Assembly (NCBI GenBank): GCA_947253155.1
Contig: CAMXYK010000021.1
Coordinates: 1 to 16,957 of the forward strand
Source of the DNA: an uncultured Bifidobacteriaceae bacterium
GTDB lineage: Bacteria; Actinomycetota; Actinomycetes; Actinomycetales; Bifidobacteriaceae
DNA length: 16,957 nt
Direction of reading: 5' to 3'
Shown here: positions 7,420-13,589 of the stretch, one piece after another
Layout: the number at the start of each line of letters is the position of its first letter
How positions within the stretch are numbered: the stretch's first letter is position 1
Made by a program: the position numbers and the translations under genes
The notes under the pieces: model-generated
Told to the model about the DNA's origin: nothing
Databases searched by the model: none
Seen by the model: the letters and a program-made list of their open reading frames with translations, nothing else

Positions 7420-9168
7420 TTACCAGAAGCCGAACGGATCGAAGATTCCACCATCATCACCGTCTCCGTCATCTCGCTGTTGCATGTCATCATCGTCGTC
7501 AGAACCATTGTTGCGCTTGTTCGGATTGCGCTTTTGATCCTTATTCGTTTGATTCTCTTGACGATTCATGCCAGCAACTTTAGCTTCTTCTTGATCAAAC
7601 TTTACGGTTAATTTAAGAGTGCTTCCTCCGCGAACTACAGTAAGTGTGGCTTTTTCGTTAAAAGCTGTTGCACGCACATAGCCAAGCAGCGCGTAATTAT
7701 TTGTTACAGGCTTATTGTCGAACGCAACGATTGTATCGTTAGCTTTCAATCCAGCTTTAGATGCAGGAGTGTCTTGGTTTACAGAAATAACTTGAGCTCC
7801 TCCGCGAGTGATGCCATTTGACTCAACAGCTACGCTTTTAATAATAATTCCTAAAGCTACGTGCTTAACTGAACCCTTTTTAATAATTTCTGAAACAACT
7901 CGTTTTACCAAATTTGCCGGAATTGCAAAACCGATGCCAATAGAACCAGCTGTGGCACCGCTAGAAGATGTTGCGGCAATAGACGAATTAATACCAATAA
8001 TTTGGCCTGCTGCATTAAAAGTAGGTCCACCGGAATTTCCTGGGTTAATCGCTGCATCAATTTGTATAGCATTTGTAACAATTTCTGCACGGCTTTGATC
8101 GTCCATAACAGACACGGGGCGGTTCAACGCAGAAACAATGCCTGTAGTAGCGGTATCGTCATATCCAAGCGGATTGCCAATTGCCATAACTGGTTCGCCA
8201 ACTGAAAGCAAATTTGAATCAGCAAACTGGGAAGTCTTTAGATTTTTTGGAGCGTTATCAATCTTAAGAACAGCCAAATCAGTTGTTTTATCAGCTCCAA
8301 CTAATGTTGCCGAATACATTTGGCCGTTAGAAAGCGTTACTTGGATTTGTTTTGCGCCAGCAATTACGTGATTATTTGTAACTACATAGCCTTTCGGGTC
8401 GATTATCACTCCGGAACCTTTAGCGGAACCCTTATCTAAACGAGTTTGTATTGATACAACGGATCCTGAAACCTTGCTTGAAACTGCACGCCAGTCAGGA
8501 GCTTGTCCACCTTTAATAATTGCGCTTCCTGGGCCGGAAGTATTTGAAATATTTTCCAAAGATCCGCTTTGAGGAAGTGAAATAAGTCCTTGCGATATTG
8601 CAAAAGCCATTACTATAACGCAAACTATTGCAGAAATTGTTGCAGATATAATTGCGGTAAATATAGGCGGTATTGTATTAACGCTTTGTTGGTTGGACTG
8701 ATTATTCGGCTGATTATTCGGCTGATTGTTAAGCTGAGGATTTTGCATATTGGTTTGATCAAAACCAGCATTCGCATTGGAAACATACGGATTCGCAAAA
8801 ATGCCAACATTTTGCGATGGATTTACTTGAGGATTTTGAGCACCAAAATATGCTTCTTGCCCAGAATTATTATTTTGCTCATTAGATTCAGCGTTTACGT
8901 TCGCATTATTTGCAGGCCCGTAAGCTCCGAATTCTGGAGCAGGGCTATATGAAGGAGCTATTTGCGGAGATACTTGCTGTTCAGGCTGCTGATTCGGTTG
9001 AGCAGGCTGAACAGGTTGAGCAGGTTGCTGAGGTTGTTGATACTGCTGATACTGCTGCATTGAATTAATTTGCTCACTCTGAAGCTGCTGTTCTTGCTGA
9101 GTGTAGGACTCATTATTCGCATTTTCATTGGATTCTTGCTGATTTGCACCATACATATCGTCAGCCAT
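7420..9168 (-). CDS. htrA: HtrA/DegP-like membrane serine protease with PDZ domain
   Basis: A membrane-anchored protease of the trypsin fold that degrades or refolds damaged proteins outside the membrane. Residues 1-165 form a cytoplasmic, low-complexity head rich in Gln, Asn and Pro. One membrane segment spans about 168-192. The protease domain has the catalytic triad H267 (TNNHV), D297 (KTTDLAV) and S379 (NPGNSGGP). A PDZ domain at about 435-525 likely senses exposed C-termini. The tail is basic and Asn-rich (530-555), then strongly acidic (SDDDDD, 556-561), and ends in DPFGFW. The length of 582 suits actinobacterial HtrA proteins with an N-terminal extension. The start is supported by aaggagg 4 bases from the ATG; an ATG overlapping it is out of frame and closes at once. 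It diverges from tgt over 84 bases and ends at the bidirectional terminator. All catalytic residues are intact. Confidence 0.93.
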   Translation of the reverse strand: MADDMYGANQQESNENANNESYTQQEQQLQSEQINSMQQYQQYQQPQQPAQPVQPAQPNQQPEQQVSPQIAPSYSPAPEFGAYGPANNANVNAESNEQNNNSGQEAYFGAQNPQVNPSQNVGIFANPYVSNANAGFDQTNMQNPQLNNQPNNQPNNQSNQQSVNTIPPIFTAIISATISAIVCVIVMAFAISQGLISLPQSGSLENISNTSGPGSAIIKGGQAPDWRAVSSKVSGSVVSIQTRLDKGSAKGSGVIIDPKGYVVTNNHVIAGAKQIQVTLSNGQMYSATLVGADKTTDLAVLKIDNAPKNLKTSQFADSNLLSVGEPVMAIGNPLGYDDTATTGIVSALNRPVSVMDDQSRAEIVTNAIQIDAAINPGNSGGPTFNAAGQIIGINSSIAATSSSGATAGSIGIGFAIPANLVKRVVSEIIKKGSVKHVALGIIIKSVAVESNGITRGGAQVISVNQDTPASKAGLKANDTIVAFDNKPVTNNYALLGYVRATAFNEKATLTVVRGGSTLKLTVKFDQEEAKVAGMNRQENQTNKDQKRNPNKRNNGSDDDDDMQQRDDGDGDDGGIFDPFGFW

Positions 9169-9189
9169 TCATCCTCCTTAAAAAGACTC

Positions 9190-9219
9190 TTGATACACAA
9201 TAATAAACCATGCTATTAG
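9190..9219 (+). promoter_or_regulatory. Candidate promoter of tgt
   Basis: TTGATA (9190-9195) and TATTAG (9214-9219) are 18 bases apart, a reasonable sigma70-type match. Transcription would begin near 9226, about 27 bases before the first tgt ATG or 51 before the second. The 84-base gap must also hold the leftward htrA promoter, for which I see only a TATTAT-like -10 on the minus strand. Confidence 0.4.
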
Positions 9220-9252
9220 TTATGCGCCAGTAAATTTATTTACGTTATTTTC

Positions 9253-10578
9253 ATGCCTTCTAATAAAGTAAAAGATATGACAAGTCTTCTTGAACATCCA
9301 CGCGGAGCTGAGCCTGGGAAGCCTGGTGACCGCAAAGAATTTTCGTTTACAAACAAAACGCGACTTTCTAGCACTGCTGAAGGTAAAGGTCGTGACGGCG
9401 CTCGCTACGGACGTACGGGCGTAATACACACTCCTCACGGAGATATTCAAACTCCAGCTTTTGTGCCAGTTGCAACTCAAGCTGCAATGAAAGCTGTATT
9501 GCCGGAAAGTATTAAAGATTTAGGCGCTCAGTGCATGCTTTCGAACGCTTTTCACTTGTATGAGCGTCCTGGTGCGGATGTTCTTGACGAAGCTGGCGGT
9601 TTGGGAAAGTTTATGAACTGGGATAAGCCAACTTTTACGGATTCTGGCGGTTTTCAGGTTCTATCTCTCGGCGCTGGCTTTAAAAAGACGCTTGCAATGG
9701 ATGTTACTGGTATGAAGTCGGATGACGTTATTGCAGCCGGTAAGGAGCGCATGGCTTTCGTTGACGAAGATGGCGTAACCTTTAAGTCTCCTCTTAACGG
9801 ATCCAAGCACCGTTTTAGTGCCGAAATTTCTATGGGAATTCAGCATAAGCTGGGTGCTGATATTATGTTTGCTTTCGATGAGCTTACTACTTTAATGAAT
9901 ACTCGTCGATATCAAGAAGAGTCTGTAGAGCGCACTTTCCGTTGGGCAAAACGTTGCGTTGCAGAGCATCAGCGTTTAACTGAGGAGCGCGTTGGCAAAC
10001 CGTACCAGGCATTGTATGGAGTTGTGCAGGGCGCAAATTATGAGGATTTGCGTAGGCATGCGGCTGAGCAGATTGCTTCTTTAGATTTTGATGGCGTAGG
10101 TATTGGTGGCGCTATTGAAAAGCGAATTATTGGTGATACTTGCGCATGGATTTGCGATGCTATGCCGGAAAATCGCCCACGCCACGTGCTTGGTATCGCT
10201 GCAGTTGATGATATTTTTGCGTGCGTAGAAAACGGTGGAGATACTTTCGACTGCGTGGCTCCAGCTCGCTGCGGAAGAAACGGCGCAATTTTTACTCGCC
10301 ATGGGCGGTACAACGTTAAGCGTGCCGAATTTAAGCATGATCAGCGTCCACTTGAAGAAGGCTGCGATTGCTACACTTGTACGCATTATTCCAGAATGTA
10401 TGTGGATCATTTGTTGCGCGCTAGCGAAATGAACGGATTTACTCTTGCAACTATTCACAACGAGCGTTTCTTCGTGAAATTACTTGACGATATTCGAGCT
10501 TCTATTGACGGCGGATATTTTGAAGAGTTCCGTGATGAGACTCTTGCGCATTACTATGAAAACGGTTCAAAAGGCTGA
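9253..10578 (+). CDS. tgt: tRNA-guanine (queuine) transglycosylase
   Basis: A cytosolic zinc enzyme that swaps the guanine at wobble position 34 of tRNAs for Asp, Asn, His and Tyr (GUN anticodons) for a queuosine-type base. TDSGGFQV (129-136) holds D130, the general acid/base position, and FDCV (332-335) holds the nucleophile D333, followed by the usual RNG (342-344). The zinc ligands C371, C373, C376 and H402 are all present. At 441 residues it is longer than the 375-residue E. coli enzyme, mainly through about 50 extra N-terminal residues. The start is uncertain: ATG 9253 and ATG 9277 (residue 9) are in frame and neither has a strong Shine-Dalgarno. The base-recognition loop reads GIGGAIEKR (284-292) rather than the GGLAVGE of preQ1-using enzymes, so the base it inserts is open. 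No queuosine biosynthesis gene is in the window. Confidence 0.93.
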   Translation: MPSNKVKDMTSLLEHPRGAEPGKPGDRKEFSFTNKTRLSSTAEGKGRDGARYGRTGVIHTPHGDIQTPAFVPVATQAAMKAVLPESIKDLGAQCMLSNAFHLYERPGADVLDEAGGLGKFMNWDKPTFTDSGGFQVLSLGAGFKKTLAMDVTGMKSDDVIAAGKERMAFVDEDGVTFKSPLNGSKHRFSAEISMGIQHKLGADIMFAFDELTTLMNTRRYQEESVERTFRWAKRCVAEHQRLTEERVGKPYQALYGVVQGANYEDLRRHAAEQIASLDFDGVGIGGAIEKRIIGDTCAWICDAMPENRPRHVLGIAAVDDIFACVENGGDTFDCVAPARCGRNGAIFTRHGRYNVKRAEFKHDQRPLEEGCDCYTCTHYSRMYVDHLLRASEMNGFTLATIHNERFFVKLLDDIRASIDGGYFEEFRDETLAHYYENGSKG

Positions 10579-10630
10579 TATTCGTTTTGAGAAAAAGTTC
10601 TAAGTAAAGCACAAAATGCTAGGCTAAATA

Positions 10631-10659
10631 TTGCGAATTTATATCAAATATGATAGACT
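10631..10659 (+). promoter_or_regulatory. Promoter of tRNA-Leu
   Basis: TTGCGA (10631-10636) and TAGACT (10654-10659) are separated by exactly 17 bases, a well-formed sigma70-type promoter. Transcription should start about 6 bases before the mature tRNA 5' end at 10672. No terminator is evident between tgt and this point, so some read-through from tgt is likely. Confidence 0.75.
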
Positions 10660-10671
10660 TGCACTTTGTAT

Positions 10672-10754
10672 GCGAACGTGGCGGAATGGTAGACGCGCTG
10701 TCTTCAGGTGGCAGTGAGTGTATGCTCGTGCGGGTTCAAGTCCCGCCGTTCGCA
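10672..10754 (+). tRNA. tRNA-Leu (anticodon CAG)
   Basis: An 83-base class II tRNA. The acceptor stem is gcgaacg/cgttcgc (7 bp, discriminator A). The D stem is gcg/cgc around a gaatggtaga loop. The anticodon stem ctgtc/ggcag encloses ttcaggt, with anticodon CAG at 10705-10707, reading CUG leucine codons. The long variable arm (gag/ctc) is diagnostic for Leu or Ser. The T stem gcggg/cccgc encloses ttcaagt. The 3' CCA is not encoded and must be added after transcription. It has its own promoter and terminator. Confidence 0.97.
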
Positions 10755-10761
10755 CTCGTCA

Positions 10762-10809
10762 AAAAGGCTGGAATAGCAAGGGTTTTGCCTCTTACGATTC
10801 CGGCCTTTT
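10762..10809 (+). terminator. tRNA-Leu terminator
   Basis: A 13-bp stem, aaaaggctggaat with attccggcctttt (10762-10774 with 10797-10809), has one U-G pair and ends in a short U-run. It starts 7 bases after the mature tRNA 3' end. Its final bases merge with the 11-base tandem repeat that follows. Confidence 0.8.
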
Positions 10810-10840
10810 GTGCAAATATTGTGCAAATATTGTGCAACTA
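10808..10840. repeat. Tandem repeat, 3 x 11 bp
   Basis: Three consecutive copies of ttgtgcaaata occupy 10808-10818, 10819-10829 and 10830-10840. The first two are identical and the third differs by one or two bases (ttgtgcaacta). A partial fourth (ttgta) follows. The array lies between the tRNA terminator and the esterase start, about 50 bases before the ATG, where the esterase promoter is expected. Confidence 0.7.
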
Positions 10841-10889
10841 TTGTATTGATATCGCATAAAATTTATGTATTACAAGCGGCGGTGAGGCA

Positions 10890-11660
10890 ATGACTACTAA
10901 CGATGAACTGAATCGCAATAATGCGCAAATCAATTCTTACGAACCGCATATTGGTCGCGAATCTCATGTTGTACCCGGTCGTTTTGGAGAGCCGCTAAAA
11001 GTAACGCGCGCACAGTATTCACAAGGGAATGCTGCTGCGCACCCAACGCACCCACTGCTGCTATTGCTACATGGTTGGGGATCTAACGAAGAAGATTTAC
11101 TAGATTTATTGCGAATCGTTGCGCCTTACAATGATGCAATCGCACTACGCGCTCCACTTAAGCTTGCCGAAGGCGCTTACAGCTGGTTCCATGACGCTGT
11201 GCCGCAGCGAGAAGATTTAGATTATGACATGTACGCTGCTGCAGCCGCAATAGACGAGTGGGTGTGCGCAAATATTCCTGAAAATCGCGACATTGTGCCA
11301 TTCGGATTTTCTCAAGGGGCAGCGCTCGCAGTTCATTTATTGCGCTTGAATCCTGCACGTTATCGCGCATCTGTTGCGCTTTCCGGATTTATAGCTCCTA
11401 ACGTTCCTGCTTGCGCAAACGAAATTGCTTTAAAAGATGATGATTTAGCTGAGCGCAATACGCCTGTATTTTTCGGCTACGGTTTGGAAGATGCCGTTAT
11501 TCCGCCTTACGAATTTTCGGCAGCGGCCGCTTGGCTTGAGGAGCACACTTGGTTGGAAGAAAAGCGCTACAAAGGTCTTGACCACGCTGTGCATATGGAA
11601 GAACTTGGGGATATTCGAAAGTGGTTCTTGCTACACGATATTACGTCGGGACTTCTGTAG
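10890..11660 (+). CDS. Alpha/beta-hydrolase, phospholipase/carboxylesterase family
   Basis: A cytosolic serine hydrolase of the Abhydrolase_2 (carboxylesterase/thioesterase-like) family, expected to split short carboxylic esters; the physiological substrate is unknown. HGWGSNEEDL (61-70) forms the oxyanion-hole strand and loop. GFSQG (139-143) contains the nucleophile S141. GLEDAVIP (198-205) supplies the acid D201. GLDHAVHMEEL (229-239) supplies the base, H232 by family alignment, with H235 nearby. The 256 residues are slightly longer than usual because of about 50 extra N-terminal residues. The ribosome site is poor (ggcggtgagg close to the ATG). tadA begins 51 bases after its stop with no terminator between them, so the two are probably cotranscribed. 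There is no signal peptide. Confidence 0.85.
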   Translation: MTTNDELNRNNAQINSYEPHIGRESHVVPGRFGEPLKVTRAQYSQGNAAAHPTHPLLLLLHGWGSNEEDLLDLLRIVAPYNDAIALRAPLKLAEGAYSWFHDAVPQREDLDYDMYAAAAAIDEWVCANIPENRDIVPFGFSQGAALAVHLLRLNPARYRASVALSGFIAPNVPACANEIALKDDDLAERNTPVFFGYGLEDAVIPPYEFSAAAAWLEEHTWLEEKRYKGLDHAVHMEELGDIRKWFLLHDITSGLL

Positions 11661-11674
11661 TAGTTGCGATTTAT

Positions 11675-11713
11675 GAGTTGATTGTGTGAGTTGATTGTGT
11701 GAGCCGATTCTAT
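11675..11713. repeat. 13-bp tandem repeat before tadA
   Basis: Two identical copies of gagttgattgtgt (11675-11687 and 11688-11700) are followed by a degenerate third, gagccgattctat (11701-11713), whose last two bases are the start of the tadA ATG. The array fills most of the 51-base esterase-tadA gap and replaces any Shine-Dalgarno sequence for the ATG at 11712. Confidence 0.7.
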
Positions 11714-12176
11714 GAATAAAAATGATGATTCCGTTACTTACGCAATGAATGAAGCGTTGCGATTGGCGCTAGAAGCGGCTGAGTCTGGAGAAGTTCCGGT
11801 TGGTGCAGTTGTGCTTGATGGCGACGGAAATATTATTGGCCGCGGCGCAAATTTGCGCGAGGAAATGCACGATCCTTTAGCGCATGCGGAAGTTCTTGCT
11901 ATGAAATCTGCCGCTTCTTCGCGAAAATCTTGGAATTTATCTGACTGCACTTTAGTTGTAACACTTGAGCCATGTCCAATGTGTGCTGGAGCGATTTTGC
12001 AAACTCGTCTTAAGCGCGTAATTTTTGGCGCGTGGGATGCAAAATTAGGTGCATGTGGGTCGGTATGGGATATTTTACGAGACCCTCACGTAGGTGCTTA
12101 CCCGGAAGTTATTGGCTCGGTGCGCGAATCTGAATGTGCGCAAATTTTGCGAAACTTTTTTGAAAATCATAGATAA
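11712..12176 (+). CDS. tadA: tRNA-specific adenosine deaminase TadA
   Basis: A zinc deaminase that converts adenosine-34 of tRNA-Arg(ACG) to inosine, letting one tRNA read CGU, CGC and CGA. Residues H58-A59-E60 supply one zinc ligand and the proton-shuttling glutamate. PCPMC (87-91) supplies zinc ligands C88 and C91. GEVPVGAVV (26-34) and DAKLGACGS (109-117) are typical TadA segments. The 154-residue length matches the family. No Shine-Dalgarno precedes ATG 11712; a second in-frame ATG at 11745 (residue 12) could be the real start and would still leave the whole domain. A free-nucleoside or guanine deaminase is possible but less likely given the TadA-type C-terminal half. Probably in an operon with the esterase. 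Confidence 0.92.
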   Translation: MNKNDDSVTYAMNEALRLALEAAESGEVPVGAVVLDGDGNIIGRGANLREEMHDPLAHAEVLAMKSAASSRKSWNLSDCTLVVTLEPCPMCAGAILQTRLKRVIFGAWDAKLGACGSVWDILRDPHVGAYPEVIGSVRESECAQILRNFFENHR

Positions 12177-12228
12177 AACTGAATAATTTTTAGCAAGAAA
12201 CGCCATAAGAAACGTAAGCAGAAAAATT

Positions 12229-12256
12229 TTGACATTCTCCGCGAATTGAGTAATAT
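12229..12256 (+). promoter_or_regulatory. Near-consensus promoter of reductase gene
   Basis: A perfect TTGACA (12229-12234) is followed after 16 bases by TAATAT (12251-12256), the best consensus promoter in the window. Transcription would start near 12263, leaving a leader of about 119 bases before the ATG at 12382. Confidence 0.75.
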
Positions 12257-12267
12257 GCTATAAAACA

Positions 12268-12299
12268 AAAAGCAATCGTTTTTACTTTTGCTTTTATTA
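12268..12299 (+). terminator. Weak hairpin at start of reductase leader
   Basis: The stem aaaagcaa/ttgctttt (12268-12275 with 12288-12295) has a 12-base loop and is followed by attat. It lies 90 bases after the tadA stop and could end the esterase-tadA transcript. It also falls a few bases after the predicted start of the reductase message, so it may instead be a 5'-end stabiliser or attenuator. The stem is A/T-rich and not strong. Confidence 0.35.
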
Positions 12300-12366
12300 T
12301 ATCTGTAGTCGCTTCGACGTAATTCCTGTAAAACGCATGAATCTCGCCTAAGCACACTTTTACCTA

Positions 12367-12376
12367 AAAGGAGGTG
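12367..12376 (+). promoter_or_regulatory. Perfect Shine-Dalgarno of reductase gene
   Basis: AAAGGAGGTG pairs fully with the 16S rRNA 3' end and sits 5 bases before the ATG at 12382. It fixes residue 1 rather than the in-frame Met4 as the start. It is the strongest ribosome site in the window and, with the near-consensus promoter, predicts high expression. Confidence 0.85.
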
Positions 12377-12381
12377 TCACT

Positions 12382-13350
12382 ATGAGTGGCATGAAATATG
12401 CAATGATCGGTTCGGGAGCTATGGGATATCGCTATGGCGTTTTGTTGCAGGAAACGGCCGGTATTCATGTTGACTTTATTGACGCCTGGGATAAGAACGT
12501 AAATAAAGTGCGTGAGCAGGGCGGCGTAATGGTGAGTCGAGACCACGAAAACCGCCATTTAGTGCCGATTAATATGTATACTCCGGAAGATTACGATGGC
12601 GATCCAGACGTGTGGATTGTGTTTATGAAGCAGATGCAGCTTGCAGAAATGTTGGAGCGTTGCAAGCATCTGTTTAAGGATCATCAAGTTGTGTTTGCTG
12701 CAATGAACGGTTGGGGACACTTCGAAAAGTTGCAGCAGTACTTCCCGGATGATCATATTTACGGCGGAACTGCCATGATCGCAACCGTTTTGAACGGCCC
12801 GGGCGACGTTGATTTTATTGGTAAAGTTGGCGTTGGAACCATGAATATGTGCGCGCTTAATGAGCAGGTGAGCGACGTTGAGCTTGCTATGCGAGACGAT
12901 TTTAAAGCTGCAGGATTGAACCCTACAATTACGGAAGATTTCAAGGGTACTTGCATGGCGAAGGTGATTTTTAATTCCGTAATTAATACTTTGTGCACTA
13001 TGTATCAGATTCAAATGGGTCAGTTTATTTCTTACCCAGGCGCTATGGATATGGCTCGCCAGCTTATTAACGAAGCGTACGATGTGTGCGATCGCGCCGG
13101 AATTCGTATGGTTAATACTCGCCAGCAGGAGATGGAAGCTATCGATTACGTAAGTCGCGTGGCAAATCCTTTGCACTATCCTTCTATGTACCAAGATATG
13201 AGCCGCGGCCGAGAAACGGAAGTCGACTATATCAACGGTTATATTGCGAAACTTGGTCGCGAAAACGACTACGTTTGCCGCACTCACGAGTTCTTAACTC
13301 ACGGCGTTCATTTAGCGGAACTTGCTTTTAAATTGCACCATAAGCAATGA
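12382..13350 (+). CDS. Ketopantoate reductase (PanE/ApbA) family protein
   Basis: A cytosolic NAD(P)H-dependent reductase of the 2-dehydropantoate 2-reductase family. The Rossmann nucleotide-binding turn is GSGAMG (10-15). The helical C-terminal domain begins near 185. Family catalytic and substrate residues are in place: K194 and N198 in AKVIFN, N202, and E280 in RGRETEVDYING (275-286). The 322 residues match the usual length. It is transcribed alone from a strong promoter and ends in a good terminator. No other pantothenate gene is nearby, and many PanE-family members act on different 2-oxo acids, so reduction of ketopantoate to pantoate is only one possibility. The fold and cofactor use are confident; the substrate is not. 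Confidence 0.82.
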   Translation: MSGMKYAMIGSGAMGYRYGVLLQETAGIHVDFIDAWDKNVNKVREQGGVMVSRDHENRHLVPINMYTPEDYDGDPDVWIVFMKQMQLAEMLERCKHLFKDHQVVFAAMNGWGHFEKLQQYFPDDHIYGGTAMIATVLNGPGDVDFIGKVGVGTMNMCALNEQVSDVELAMRDDFKAAGLNPTITEDFKGTCMAKVIFNSVINTLCTMYQIQMGQFISYPGAMDMARQLINEAYDVCDRAGIRMVNTRQQEMEAIDYVSRVANPLHYPSMYQDMSRGRETEVDYINGYIAKLGRENDYVCRTHEFLTHGVHLAELAFKLHHKQ

Positions 13351-13395
13351 TTTGGAGAGCATTCTACAATTCGTAACATGAATGAGAAGGAGGCA

Positions 13396-13428
13396 CGGCT
13401 CGCGGTTTTTACTGCGGGCCGCTTTTTT
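13396..13428 (+). terminator. Terminator of reductase gene
   Basis: A 10-bp stem (13396-13405 with 13412-13421), including two G-U pairs, encloses a 6-base loop and is followed by ctttttt. It ends 78 bases after the reductase stop. A Shine-Dalgarno-like aaggagg lies just before the stem at 13387-13393 but has no usable start after it. Confidence 0.85.
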
Positions 13429-13480
13429 ATTAGCTGTGCAATATCTGATATTCTGCTAAAATTTAGAGTCTAAAATCACA

Positions 13481-13525
13481 AATACTATTAAATAAATAAA
13501 TAAAAAATAGTATTAAATAAATAAA
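13481..13525. repeat. A/T-rich direct and inverted repeats before GH13 gene
   Basis: The 15-mer tattaaataaataaa occurs at 13486-13500 and 13511-13525. Overlapping this, aatactatt (13481-13489) and aatagtatt (13506-13514) form a 9-bp inverted repeat with a 16-base A-rich spacer. They lie 65-110 bases before the alpha-glucosidase ATG in a very A/T-rich leader. I see no LacI-type operator palindrome and no good promoter hexamer pair for this gene. Confidence 0.5.
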
Positions 13526-13589
13526 ATTATCTGCAGCAAAAAATAAAGAAAATAAAAAATAAATATTTATACAAATAAATGGGGAATGT

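Noticed and set aside
13378..13473. 31-codon frame with a Shine-Dalgarno-like aaggagg
   Set aside because: The aaggagg lies inside the frame rather than before the ATG, and the frame runs straight through the reductase terminator.
13430..13480. Promoter for the alpha-glucosidase using TAAAAT at 13457 or 13471
   Set aside because: The -35 positions at suitable spacing (for example ctgtgc) match poorly, and A/T-rich DNA gives many such -10 hexamers.
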